The position numbers were made by a program, and so were the translations under genes. The notes beneath the pieces are model-generated. The model was given only the letters and a program-made list of their open reading frames with translations, had not been told where the DNA came from and searched no databases. Of a stretch of 64,000 nucleotides of DNA, positions 22,946-35,499 are shown piece by piece (the stretch's first letter is position 1; every line of letters begins with the position of its first letter). The DNA is from Zhengitettix transpicula (lineage: Eukaryota > Arthropoda > Insecta > Orthoptera > Tetrigidae), in contig CM073590.1 in assembly GCA_037074705.1 (NCBI GenBank), positions 94,418,947 to 94,482,946 on the forward strand, read 5' to 3'.

Positions 22946-23190
22946 TACAGGCCCGTTAAGGTGGAGGTACGCTGCCATCTCGTCACGTACTGTCACGTGA
23001 TTTAACGTGAAGTTCCAAAAGTGTGCGATACTCGCTGTCAAACTTTTCTTATAGACCAGAGAGACAAATCTATCACGGTGCGTCACTTCGCTGCGATGAC
23101 ACGGGTCGTCACGCGCTGCCACGAATGTTAGATCTGAGCTCACACGCATTCCTGATGTCACGCCATGTCACGTTTTTCAATCTGTATTAT
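22945..23190. repeat. GTCACG-rich segment, possible MITE
   Basis: Begins GGCCCGTTAAGGTGGAGGTA and carries CGTCACG or GTCACG-type hexamers at least seven times on one or both strands before ending near 23175. It interrupts the LINE fragment. Composition and motif repetition suggest a non-autonomous DNA transposon end, but no second terminus could be matched. Confidence 0.4.
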
Positions 23191-23714
23191 GTTTTCAACG
23201 TTGCTCAAAGGCGCTTGAGAATCCCTAGTCACCTTTTTCCAATAGAACAAAGAATTATTTTACTTAATTATACAAGTATTATTATTTATTGTTAATAATC
23301 CATTAAAAACCTAACCATTATGCAGTTAGGCCTATTACTTCTGATATCTCCAAAATAGTCGATCGTTCACTAATTTCTCATCGAAGGAAAGTTGTAGAAA
23401 GTTTAATTCTCTTTTTAACGCCCTATCAGATTTCACCAAATACTCTATAATTTACGAAAATACACCTAAATTCAAATGAAAGAAATAGAAATACACGAGT
23501 TATCATTATTTGATTGAATTTGAAATCTAATTACCCTACTTTACCACGTTTATTTTAATTTTCAACCTGAATTATTTCATTAAACTAAAAATTTATCAAC
23601 CTAACTTACTGTCTAAGTCAGATCCTTTTATTGTTATTTAATAACGCCAAATAAGTCGCGACGTAATTTTTTTCATATCAAGTATCATATTTAGAATCAC
23701 TCACGCGTGTGTAA
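23191..23714. other. Intergenic, nothing identified
   Basis: AT-rich filler between the GTCACG-rich segment and the Helitron-like fragment. No features recognised. Confidence 0.45.
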
Positions 23715-24305
23715 ATAAATGTTGACGCCAATCTCGGTTGATTTTGCGTTATTTTTATGTAACGCACCTTGACTACTATATCTAAATATGCTCACATCGC
23801 ATGCTGAAAGGGGTTGAACTCATTGACCCCGAGAAACTTTCCTTCGACGAATATATCAGCCGTTTTAATAAATTAGAAAATTTCCACCCCCTCTTTTGTG
23901 GGTTAAACAAAACGTTGAATGTTATAACTAAATTCAGCGATATCCATAATCCCGGATTATACACCAATCACGGATGTTTTAGCGTTATTTTCCAGTTTCG
24001 CCCCTCCACCCCCACCCCTAAGCGTGCTCCAGTCCCATGCCGAAAGGTGTTGAAATTATACACAAATAACATCGGTAAAATACCATCAATGTAATTGACA
24101 CAGATAAATATTTATTCCACGCAAATATCGACCGTCTAACTTGTTTGCAAATTTCCACCCCCGCTTGGGGGAGATAAACGGCAAGTTGAATGTCATAATT
24201 AAATTCAGTGACATCCGTAACCCCGATTTGACTCCAATCTGCTTTGTTTTTGCGTTATTTTTAAGTAATGCCACAGCAGCCCCCCCCCCCCCCCCACCGA
24301 GCTAT
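23715..24305 (-). mobile_element. Helitron-like fragment (internal repeats)
   Basis: The reverse complement matches internal units of the Helitron-like composite at 39-43 kb, especially 42690-42960. Shared blocks include AATAACGCAAAAACA, GATTGGAGTCAAATCG, ATGGATRTCGCTGAATTTA, AAGCGGGGGTGGAAATTT and GTATAATTTCAACACCTTTC. About two units are present in tandem. No termini were seen. A C-run at 24280-24296 follows. Confidence 0.7.
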
Positions 24306-26759
24306 TTGCCCAATTGTAAATTATTAAATACATACATACGTATTTCCTGCAACGAGATCTATGATTCGCTGCGCTAAACCTCATGCTCCTCGTCTTCGTT
24401 GCTCGTATCGATGTGAAATTAGTACATACTTATAGTAATTTGAAGAAATAAATGTATATTCATATTCCCGATGGTTATCAGCCCTCCAGAGAATCTGTAC
24501 CGTGTTTACACTAGAAGAAATCTCATCACCAAGTGCACTGCAAAAGAATCACTCAGCCTCTCCACTTTAAAAGGGTCTGAAACCGTCAAAGGAGCTTTCT
24601 TTCTCTAACGCCTGCTTACGAGACTAGTCAATCTTCTTAGCACGAAATTTCTCTGCAAACGGTGAAACATGTTGATGTACGTATAAGGTCTACTCAAACG
24701 TTAACCAGTGTAGTGATAGCTCCTGCTCTTTTCGCGTTCACGAGTTTTACACTATGATACTTTAAGTTAAGATTGCATTAAGAATTTGTAACAACCCTAA
24801 AACCGTCCGATAGAAGTTGCTATCGGACTTTTAGCAGGAACCACGTAAATTTTAGAGATGGTTTCCCAGAGAAGTAGACCGTATTGTTGCTCGGACTATG
24901 CCTCATAATAAAATAATACCCAAGAGAAGTACCGGGATCTGGTAACAGCGTCTGATTACGCACGGAAAAAATATATATAGTTCGGCTTGTAGTATAGAAA
25001 AGAGACAGCCTGCAGAAGTTACTGTAAATAGACAGTTTAAACACCTTTTTTGGGATTACAGCGGTCTGAAAGTCAGGCGGCGGAACTGCCCAATGTTGTC
25101 GACACTCATTTGGGTAGTGATAAACTGACTAGACGATTCGTTGGACAAGCTGCAATGATGCATGTTTTCGTACACGACTTTATCAGCTCTAAATTACATA
25201 ATTAAAAATTTTTCTAATTCTGCAAGATTAGTTTCTAAGCTTTCTATTTCAGGTTCAGGTTTATTGCACGGCCCACTAATGGTCCTTTGAAAAGTTCAGC
25301 TTTAAAGCTTAGCCTTAAAATTAATATTCGGTTTTTTGTAGATTTTTTCTGGTAAATACATATGTACGTCAATATTATGATGATATAAATATACCGACAA
25401 ATATTCATAGTATATAATATAGTATTAATATAAATTTAAAGTTTGTAAAATTGCCCTATTTTCAATTCGGTTACATCCCAACGAGGGCTTATTATTAAAT
25501 AAAAATATATAGATAATCGGTTATTAAATTGAACTTGAATTCATTAAAAATTCATTTTTCTTTGCCGACCTGGTGCAACCAATAAAAGATTTTCTACCCC
25601 CTCCGGTTTGTACCACTCAAAAAGGAGAAGTGTTGTTTGGTGACTCTTTCGCCATTCAATTTTGTATAATGTTAAATGGAAATATATGTATTTCAGTTAT
25701 TCTGACAATTCTAATTTATTAAATACACAGAAAAGCGGGCAATTCGTTAGAAAAAATTATATATCAAATAATAAAAAAATTATTACAATATTACGACATA
25801 TGAGTATATAAACTGTGACGATTACAGGCGTAACAGACCGCAGAACTTGACACTATGTTTATATTTGGACATACATTTTTAACATACATCGTAATAATTT
25901 CTTGTTTGATTTTGATGAATAGTTTTTTTCTGACAAATTACCCTTTTCTGTTTACATATGAAAATATATGTCATTTTAAAATGATCTCTGCCATGTAACA
26001 AGAATTCCTGCCATTTTATCGGTGCGCGCAGGCAAAGCCATAATATTTGGGCAATTTTCTTTTTTAAAACTTTTAGAATGTGGAAGGCTACAGAAGCAAA
26101 AAGGTAGTTATCTTTGCACATGAGTGTAGAAGTGTGGTCTCAGGACATCGAGCACAGTTAATACCTGCAATTAACTGCAAAATAAGACAGCCCTAGAGAA
26201 GCCGTGGGTGAAAAACGGTTTCTCACAGATCTAACATGTATAAAAAATGCATGAAACCATGCATTTAGGTAATAAATAAAAGTCAACAAAATGGGTGCCA
26301 GAAGAGGCAAGGCGATCTTGACGACGAATGAGTGCCAATAGTGTAAAATGCTGCTGAGATGCTGAATATCTGTCCGACGTCCGAACGAGAGGAAGGGGTC
26401 CTCCAGATCGAAACTTGTAGTTCCCAAGCGGCCTCAGCTACAGGAATAATAATAGACGGACACCCTGTAAGACAAACGGAAAATCGCTCTCCATTCCATT
26501 ACGTATGAACATTCACGTCCAAGCGTGTTTATTCCTTAAAAATTTTTCATTATTTAAATTCTTGTCAACTTAGCCACTTATACGCAACGAAGTAAATTCT
26601 CTATACTCTCCAGAGTAAAGCCGTGGCTAAGAGCAGGCCATTCATTTTAATATTAGCACAAAATTTAATTTTAATTTACGCAATCAAGTAACTATTAATT
26701 AAAAGTATTGCATAATCTCTTTGGAATATTTAAAATTATAAATAAATGCAACATATATA
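24306..26759. other. Intergenic, nothing identified
   Basis: No gene recognised. A perfect 9-bp hairpin (GTCCGATAG, 6-base loop, CTATCGGAC) lies near 24807-24830. Frames at 24820-25044, 25879-26121 and 26158-26427 have no recognisable domain. Confidence 0.5.
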
Positions 26760-27212
26760 CGGGTGTTTCAAAAAGAATCATCCAATTTGACATGCATATT
26801 TTTTTTTAAAATAATGAACATATAAAATTAATATTGATTTTATAATAAAAGAAAGTACATAAAGATTTTTACATCAGAAATCAAAGGAGCTTGATATGCT
26901 CCCTTTAAAATCCCCTGCTATTATGGGATACCACAGTTCGACCATTGATGCTGGAAATTGAGGCACATAAATTAAGCCTTTTATAACCCCCAACAAGAAA
27001 AACATCACATGCAGTGAGGACCATTGATTAAAGCTGAATCATTTTTCCAGTAAGGCCGATCCATCTTCGAGGAAACCTATTATTGAAAAACTTTCAAAAG
27101 CAAAAATAAATGGGAAACACATGAAACTCGAGAACTTCCTCAGTACAACAATTACATAAAACTGAATAGTTATGAATTTATGAAATTGGATGATTCATTT
27201 TGAAACACACTG
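26760..27212. mobile_element. 453-bp TIR element flanked by TA (mariner/Tc1-type MITE)
   Basis: Left end CGGGTGTTTCAAAAAGAATC and right end (reverse complement) CAGTGTGTTTCAAAATGAAT are inverted repeats of about 30 bases. Each is flanked by TATA, consistent with a TA target-site duplication. The interior is too short for a transposase, but the part near 26990-27080 resembles the 3' end of DUF4817-associated Tc1/mariner-like elements. Hence probably a deletion derivative mobilised in trans. Confidence 0.8.
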
Positions 27213-28611
27213 TATATTAAAAATTGTATCAATTAAAAATCCCTCTCATATTGCAATGTGAAATGATCTTTCACCTCAGTTCAAAAACAATATTTTGAGA
27301 GCCACTCACCTGATGCCGCTAGTCATTACCAGAGTGGATGTCAAATATTTCTTTTATTGTGTTTGTGTAGCTATTGAAACTTATTTAAATTCAAATATTG
27401 CACCTTGGAAATGCTTATGTAGTTAACACAAAATACTTTGGCAAGTTGCAATCATATAAACACTATAAATACTAGAGAATTGTTTTCAAATACTCAATGA
27501 GTATATTTGGGTGGAAAATACAGTCTCAAGATGTTTCAAGAATACAGAGCAAATATCTATCCAATCATTACGTACCCATTACTTTGGATATTCTGTAGAC
27601 CCTGTATAGATTCCAAGCTTCAAGGGTATGGAATCAGTCAGGATATATATTATCTGTATTACTTTAGTATAATATGAAAATAATTTCTTACAAGTGTTAT
27701 TAATAGTACATTCTAGATTTTTACGATCGTTTCATTTTGAACTGATCATACACTACAACCAAAACATAGAAAGAAGAATAATTCTTGCTGGCTATTTACA
27801 GTCATATAATATTAGTTTGCCTTGTGCACCAAATCATGATAATGATTAATAGTTCAAATTAACTATTTATATTATGACATAATTCTGCATCTAAGATTCA
27901 TAATTCAGATTCAAATAAAAATTATTGCATTTAATAGAGGGAGTGCCAATTAGATACGTGATTGACTTAGCTTTAAATTGACTTTGGTTAATACATAACT
28001 GTTGAACAATGGACACTGATCTGTACAATTGACAATGATTTACATTTTTTACTTACTTTGTTAGTTTCTTGTGTTGAAGTCATAAATAGCAGAATTGTAA
28101 AAAAATAATTTCCATTTATAATCACAAGTAACAGTAATGGCACAACAGATTGAAATTACCCAATGTCATGAAGAGACTTCTATAATAGGCTCATGAAGTG
28201 ACATATGTCATGTTCAGACAAAATTATTTTTACAGCAAAAACCTTTTCTTTGCCTATTAAATTGCCACAGATATAATTCAAATGGCAATGCAAATATGCA
28301 AGGCAAACTAGTTTTATTATTTTGATTAATTCAAGATGCACATAATACTTACAGCACATGTTTCTTTAGTAATTTATTCATATGATAGGCCCAATGTAAT
28401 TTATTATTCAGTAGGAGATCTAGCAATTTAGTGGATTCAGTTTTAATTACATTATTGGCATTGTTTCATTTAGTTATAGATTGCAAAGTTTTATTCTTGG
28501 TTCGAATTGATTAAAATATTTTTGGTCTCATTTAATTGATAAGCAACGTCCAGAAAAAATGTGTGTATGTATTTTTCTGTTATATTTTCATTGCTGCCAC
28601 CTTTCCTTGAG
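27213..28611. other. Intergenic, nothing identified
   Basis: AT-rich, no recognisable coding frame or repeat. Confidence 0.5.
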
Positions 28612-28846
28612 ACAGAGAGAGAGAGAGAGAGAGGCAGTGTTTTTGGCTTTGTTGGGTGTCAAATTTTGCTGTGCACTTTAATTTGAATTCATCAATGTGT
28701 GTCTGGCCAACACACAGTTCAGATCTTCCTTCCTGACCAAGGGGGCTCAGTCCCTCAAAAATTTGAACTTCCACCTATGCCAGACTGGACCATCTATAGA
28801 TTTCAGGTAAGTCGGCATCACTGTCTCTCTTTCCTATCCATATGTG

Positions 28847-28897
<51 letters not shown>
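28612..28897. repeat. Microsatellites (GA)n and (TA)n with intervening unique DNA
   Basis: (GA)n at about 28612-28633 and (TA)n at 28848-28897. Between them, a TTTCAGGTAAGTCGGC string recurs imperfectly at about 29355-29380 (TTCAGGTAAGTCAGC followed by a CTCTCTGTCCCT-type block), so this is repeat-derived. The open frames here owe their length to the (TA)n run. Confidence 0.7.
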
Positions 28898-28899
<2 letters not shown>

Positions 28900-29445
28900 G
28901 CCAAAGTGGTGCTCCCTCAGAAAGAACACACTGCTAGCATGAGGGTCTACCAGTTTATAAACCCCCTATGAACATGCTGTTAGTTAACTAATGTGGAACA
29001 CATGCAATATGTAGTTGGGTTTAATCCACACCTGTGTTGGTCTGTGTAGATAGTCTATGTATAGGGTAATCCATGGTCTGACCACTGCCTTCTTATATCA
29101 TGGGAAGGAACCCTTCTGTGACAGCAACATATAATTCAATTTTGTTGGCTTGAGTATCGTGCATGTCGATCCTCTTCTTCTCCATCACATCTGGATTGCA
29201 GTGAATATCCTGTAAAATCCATTAGCAAGTGTGGTCAGTTATAATTTCTGACAATAATGTGGTGGTTGGTTTATATATATAATGTTCAAACCTACTGTCC
29301 TGAAGAAGGTTGCTCTAGTCCTTGAATATTTTAAATACAATTTCTTCCCAGACTGACTGTTCAGGTAAGTCAGCTGCTCTCTGTCCCTCGTTCATATCCT
29401 AATGAGTTAATTAATTTGACCATCAAATTTCCTTACTTATCATAT
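28898..29445. other. Repeat-derived intergenic sequence
   Basis: Contains the second copy of the CAGGTAAGTC block near 29355. No coding sequence recognised. Confidence 0.4.
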
Positions 29446-29520
29446 CTATTCATATGCAGTTGGTAGAGCATTTGATAACAAAGCAAAAGTACCTGTGTTA
29501 GATTCCCAACCCTGCCCAAT
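29446..29520 (+). repeat. tRNA-derived SINE head or decayed tRNA relic
   Basis: TATGCAGTTGGTAGAGCATT at 29453-29472 resembles an RNA polymerase III A box, and GTTAGATTCCCAACC near 29497-29511 resembles a B box (GGTTCGANTCC). The spacing is close to that of a tRNA. No acceptor stem can be paired, so it is not a functional tRNA. A tRNA-derived SINE is the best reading. Confidence 0.45.
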
Positions 29521-29706
29521 ATTTTCAGTCTTTCCTTCTTCTTCCTTTCCTCTCTATGCCTCGAACACAAGCTTCCTTTGAGCATTTTTTTTCAGAACAT
29601 ATTCCCAACCTTTGTCATATATTTCTAACTTTCCTCACTATAAGTGAAGTGCGGTGCAGCAATAAGGAACTGAAGGTTGTTCTTAAAATTTTCGGAGATT
29701 CTCAGC

Positions 29707-29707
29707 G

Positions 29708-29740
<33 letters not shown>

Positions 29741-29780
29741 GTGTGTGTGTGTGTGCATGTGTGTGAGAGAGAGAGAGAGC
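29707..29780. repeat. Compound microsatellite (TA)n(TG)n(GA)n
   Basis: Three adjoining dinucleotide tracts: TA about 29707-29740, TG about 29741-29764 and GA about 29765-29780. Confidence 0.9.
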
Positions 29781-31454
29781 GAGTGTGTGTCTAGAGGCCC
29801 TATTACTAAACCCTGTGGACTCGAATCTTAATAATTCCCAAATCTGTTCACATATTTTACATGAGAAAAAATGCTTCAATACTACCTGCTTTTATTAGAT
29901 AGGATTTAAATCAAGAAAAGAAAGTTTCAGTAATTCCATATTATTTTAACATGGTTCAGTGAGAAACTTATTTTTGTTGAAATACATTATCACTCAATTA
30001 TATGGTACTCCCTCAATGACTTTCTAAAGTAGCCTATTAGCATTAGCTATATAGGATGATAGTTTGCAATTGCTTCTTCATAACCCTGGTTAAAAAGTTG
30101 CATGAGAACAATATATGTCAACTTGTCTGGCACTCCATAATGAGTGCTTACAAATGTATTAATGTACAGGACTAACACTGTAATTTGTTTAGAATAGTGT
30201 CATAAGCACTAATAATTTTTTGTTCTTCAATGAATTTATATAGATTTTTTAATTTCAATTAGTGATGCATTAATACTATTTTCATGGACTGAAAAACTTT
30301 ATTTTAAAAGGTGTATGACACTTGCAACTGTTTTATTTGTATGTACTCCAACTTTTTTTAGAAAGTGGTTATTAAATTTATCAGAGCGTTCATCAGTTTG
30401 TAATTTTCTTAACTTAAATCTGAATATATTGTATTTGTTTCCTTTTTAACTATTTTAGACTCTATTGGAAATTATGTTGACAGAATTAGAAATGTAGCAT
30501 GTTACGTGTCGGGCCAGAGTATTGGTAACACTATCGCTGCTTTAGTATTATTATTTTACATAGTAGGTCCTAACCCTCGTAAAAAATGGTTGCTTAGGGT
30601 GATGTAGCACATAACATCAAAAACTCACGAGCCGCCACTGGTGGCCACCGAGGGAACAGCATCACCAGTTAAAAGACGATAGTCGACGGTACCTATGATT
30701 ACTCAAATGATTAAAAAGAAGAACAAATGAGAAAAGAGAAAAACACTCATGTCGTTAGCGTTTGAAGACTGAAGGATAATCGCTCTGGAACCAGCACAGT
30801 TTCGAGGAACAATTAACTCGACTGTCACCAAGCAGCGTTCGTACTTGAGAGTTGAAAAGAGTGCTGCGAAGACGCCTCTTTGTTTTAGCTGTAGAGAAAC
30901 AATAGACACGATAACCGAATCTCGTCCCGTCTTACGGCTCTGTAGACAATTTTAGTTTCGTTTTCCTAAGAATAATTTTTCGCCACGGTTAATCTGGGGT
31001 TAAGCCCGACTAGCCGGCAGAATAAAAGGGGAAATGTATAATAATATTTGAGCCTCATTTTTATTAATTATGAAATGAAGTAGATGAAAAATTATTGAGT
31101 GATATTTTCTTCAATCGGGTAAAATCCGCCTTGATGTTAAACTTCCTCTGTCAAGTAGTAACATGTGACAAAGCTAGGGGACAGGTAGATTTTTTCCCAG
31201 GATCTTAAACTAAGATGAAACCTTCTCTGACTCTCAACAGTTTAAATAAACCCTGCCACATTACAGACAAGTAATCAGAATGTGATTGAAACAAAATTGG
31301 AAAAAATACTATTGATGAAACTCGATATTTATAGTCATCGCACGTTCCGAGCCACATGCCGGATATTCCAAGAACACTTTAGATCTGTGAACGTTTTATT
31401 TCTGTAACCACGTACGACTCTGATATTATTCTTTGTTTTTTAAAAACCAACGGT
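29781..31454. other. Intergenic with a repeat at about 30515-30650
   Basis: 30515-30565 matches 15690-15750. The segment ends near 30650 with CTCACGAGCCGCCACTGG, whose complement CCAGTGGCGGCTCGTGAG looks like a DNA-transposon terminal repeat. No partner end was found. The minus-strand frame at 30703-30909 has no domain. Confidence 0.45.
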
Positions 31455-31606
31455 AATTCTTGTTATCTGTTGCTTATCTTCGGTATCTAGTCGAGTATTT
31501 CCAAGGATATAATCTATGTGCAAACACTGAAATTCTTGTTATCTGTTGCTTATCTTCGGTATCTAGTCGAGTATTTCCTAGGGTACAATCTATGTGCAAA
31601 CACTGA
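31455..31606. repeat. Tandem duplication, 76 bp x 2
   Basis: Copies start at 31455 and 31531 with AATTCTTGTTATCTGTTGCT and end with ATGTGCAAACACTG. They differ at only a few bases near the middle, so the duplication is recent. Confidence 0.95.
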
Positions 31607-34600
31607 TATGTAATAATGGATATATCTGGCTCGATGGCATTGCTTGTTTTTATCTGTGATTGTGAATAATCTTTTCTTTGCGATCTTAACTATCTAAATC
31701 TCAGGTTACCCCAAGAATAGTATAATAAATTCTTCATTCCGAATCAGATTAAAATAAATATTTTGTACTTTGTTTAATACGTTGGAATAAAATAATTGAT
31801 CGGGATCTTGGGTAGAATAAGCATGTTTCGGTTCAGTACGTAAATTCTCTACGACTTAAGATCATTTCGTCAAGTTCCTTTAACTTTGATAAGTGACACT
31901 GATAAATTTAACCAGAAATTTTTTCACGGAACATGGACCAGATTCTGCGGCAGACATAAATTATCCTGGCTTTCGAAAGACTAGGAACGTTCGCCGCTTG
32001 CTCGTACCAGGAACACTTTATTTCTGAGAGCGTTCTATTTCTGCGAGGACGTATCGCTCTGATTTTACTTCTGGCCGCCACGTGCTACTTTTCTTGGTTT
32101 ATTTTCTTAGCAAAGGAAATGGGGTGCTTGACCAAACCATATGTACTTTAGAAACGTGTATTGCACACCTTCACATATATTGAACTCAATCTTAATAAAC
32201 ATCAGAAACTGAATTGAGCGTTACAGATCTATTATTGAGAGCGCTTTACAGTGTCATAAAATATTATATTTCTCTCCAGTTCTTCAGAGAGAACATTTTA
32301 ATAGTTCTCTGATGAATATAATATTAAAAGATGAAAAATCGTTATTTTATCAGTGCATTAAGAATATTATATACTCTACAGTAGCGATGTTATTCCTTTA
32401 AATGGCCGCAATAAAATAAAAAAATATGAAAATAGAATTAATCGTCAATTTTCTACAGTTTCACACAATCTCAGAAAACGAATACGTATATTAAAATAAT
32501 TCATTTAATTAATTAGTATCTATGGTCATGTTGTATATTTGTACAAGATTTATAATATAGTTTAATTCAATTAGTCTTTCTTTGAAGAAATAGAATACAT
32601 CGTTACGTGAAAGGTCAATTGTATTGTAGTAATAGTATTAATGTTACGTTACATATAACTAAAAAATTCAGAAAATACTATCAAATTATCCTCACGACAA
32701 GGCAGTCGTCAACTAATATACCTGTAAATACAATGTAATATTATGCATAAAATTCTTAGAAATAAGAAATATTAAGAATATTCATATTGAGACAATACTA
32801 AGGAAAATAATAATTGACACATTAATGTTAGACTATGATTGTATATTTTAACACCGCAAAGAGACTAACCGACAAATCACCACTCCAAGAAGCATTGGGC
32901 CATCAGTTAGCCAATATTATAAACAAATTTTGGAACCAAGTACAACGCAGATAATTCATAGTAATAGTTTTATTGTTCGAATAACTGTGGTTAATCTCCA
33001 GAACGGCAACCCTAGGTTTTCCAGTTCCGGCGAGGTCTGCATCGAACGATAGATTATAAAAATGCATTATAATTCGGTAGTTTAGCAGTTTCTTAAAAAC
33101 CTTAAATCGAAAATTACGCATCTAGTGGAAAAGCAGGCTCGTATAAAACTTGTAGAGCGTAACATTCTCAATAAAATGAGTATAACTTCTTATACGTTTG
33201 CTTCAGTACATGTAGTAGAAAAACTCATCAAAGTTTCGATAATTTTTCAACCTGTGGTATAATGTGGATTAGTTTTTTCAGTAAACGTAATAAACGAAGC
33301 ATTAAATCAAAACAGTGTTTCATATAAAAGTTTGTCTGCAAATGTCTGCATGATATTTATAACAGTCGTGCTTTTTTCTGTTGCTGTAGCTTCGAGGGCT
33401 TCTTATAAAATGTTATTACTTCTTCTCCCTCAATAGTAGGCTATAGTGCTAATAATACGAGCTCTGACGACTCTTGCATAGTCTGACAAAAAGTTTGCAT
33501 TTGAATCATAAGAATATAAAACGCTAAGTACGTTTTGAAAACTCACACGAGTACAATCTGAATCCGAAATGAGAATACCGTTTGCTCTTAAAAACAATAG
33601 TAATAGGTCGAAACCCCCTAACCGAACAATAACAATATTTCATTAAGGATCAGCACAACTCAAGGCAATTATTTCATTTGTTTTTAAATTGCAGACCTTA
33701 TCGGCTGTTACAAAACATACCTCTTGAACCATAGACTTAAATTTCTTTGTAATAAATTCTCAGAGTCGTAATGTAAAGTTGAGTAGGGTTCCGAAGATAT
33801 CATCGCCAACACATAGCCGTTTCAACCATTAATGTTAGCTCCTTTCCATTTTCAGAAAAGCTTCATTAAATGACTCGTGATAAATTTTTCGCTGAAACAC
33901 TTTACCATGAATTCCTGTTTTGTACTTTATTTGAAAGGTGACATTTACTACTACTTCTGCTACTACTCCTTGGCTCGACAGCCCATTAAGCACCTTGACC
34001 TACCGAGAAGACTACAAGACTTACATGACACATTCTGGATTTAGGTGTGACACCTGGTCAAAGTGTCGTTTCTCCCACAGCCTTAACCCCAATATTCGTG
34101 ACCAGGACGAGCACAAACATCCATACCCATGCCGGAACCTCTGTGTTGCGAGGCAATGTCCCTAGCCTCTACACCAGAGCAGGCCGACTGGTAGCACCTT
34201 TAGGTTATTAATAGTACGTTTACCATTGCAGCATAAATGAAATGTGTCATATTATGTATAGTTTCTAAGCCGTATAACGTTTATATGAACAATTTTTATG
34301 GAAGAATTCGTTATTTAGTTATCTTTCAAGTACTGAGAAAGAATTCGCATGATACCAAATCGTAAATTTGATAAGATTTTCTACTGAATCCTCTGCAGCA
34401 AAACTACCAAAAATTATACATTACAGAATGTTAAGCTATACAAATTTTATGCAGTCCCCCTTTTTCACTGGATGCGTTAGTTTTTATTTATCTTTGAAAA
34501 ACTGCGACTTCGACTTTGTCTATCCATCGATCCTTGCTTACCGTGGCGGACGGGGAAAACCTAACTTAGTAATGACGGAGATGAACTAAAGTGATTGAAA

Positions 34601-35499
34601 CAATAAATCGTTTGCCATGAATTCTTTACTGTCCACCAACTGGCCAACTTAACGATGTCCTGCATTTATAGCTTCTTCGTTACGTTCTCTCCATGGCCAG
34701 ATTCTTGGAAAGTTCTCTATATCTTTCAAAACTCATAGAGAACATCTACTTCCCAAGGAAACCGTGGGTTTTTCGTTACCTTCCACTGATTTCGTGATGA
34801 GAGCTATGAACTCGATGCAGTGAACGTGGCAGCGGGAGCTCAGCATGACTTAGCCGATATTCTAACCTGGTTCTTATTCGATACGAGATTATGACGCTGA
34901 CACTTCTACACTGCAGCCTAACCGTAAGTAATTGTACATATCAGACTCCTTTTTTAGTCTATATAATTATAATTATATATATATTATATTGTAATGATAA
35001 AAGGGCAATTAAGAATTAGAAACTATTGAACTGAATTGTTGCCGGAGAACACACAGAGATACAATAATGGTCGAGAATATTGAACAGGCCAATACATTGT
35101 TGGACTTGGCGCGCGTAAGTTGATGGAGCAGCAGTCAGCCACGAGACATTGCTGAGTACGGAAGGAATTAAAATTTGTCAGTTAGCAATGAGACCTTGCT
35201 GAGTACGGAGGAAATTGAAATTTAGCAGTCTGCAATCAGAGGCTGATGAATTTGTGGTAGAAGTCTCCAGTTTTCCGTTGCAAGTTCCCGATGATTGGCT
35301 GAGAGCACAGACTCCAAGACATATTAATACCGTTATTCAGATCTTAAACAGTAAACAGCGATTTTTTTAGCGAGCGGCGTTTGATCGACAAACAATTAAA
35401 CATACAAAATGAGAAAGACATCAACAGAGTTTTTAAGTGTTTGAAAACTATAATAAAATAGAATCAGTGTTACATGGCCTGTTCATAAGTGTTCGAGGT
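31607..35499. other. Intergenic, nothing firmly identified
   Basis: A 65-base block near 31999-32065 (AGGAACACTTTATTTCTG...) imperfectly repeats 31370-31440. A TA-rich stretch lies at 34965-34992. Frames at 32903-33121, 33938-34165 and 34368-34589 have no recognisable domain. No promoter or RNA gene was seen. Confidence 0.5.

Noticed and set aside
24807..24830. Perfect 9-bp hairpin resembling a terminator
   Set aside because: Intrinsic terminators are not relevant in an insect nucleus, and no gene ends nearby.
28699..28971. Open frame followed by a CAGGTAAGTC donor-like site
   Set aside because: The length comes from a (TA)n run, and the donor-like block recurs at 29355, so it is repeat sequence.
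33938..34165. 75-codon frame with Thr/Ser-rich start
   Set aside because: No domain or splice context; indistinguishable from chance.
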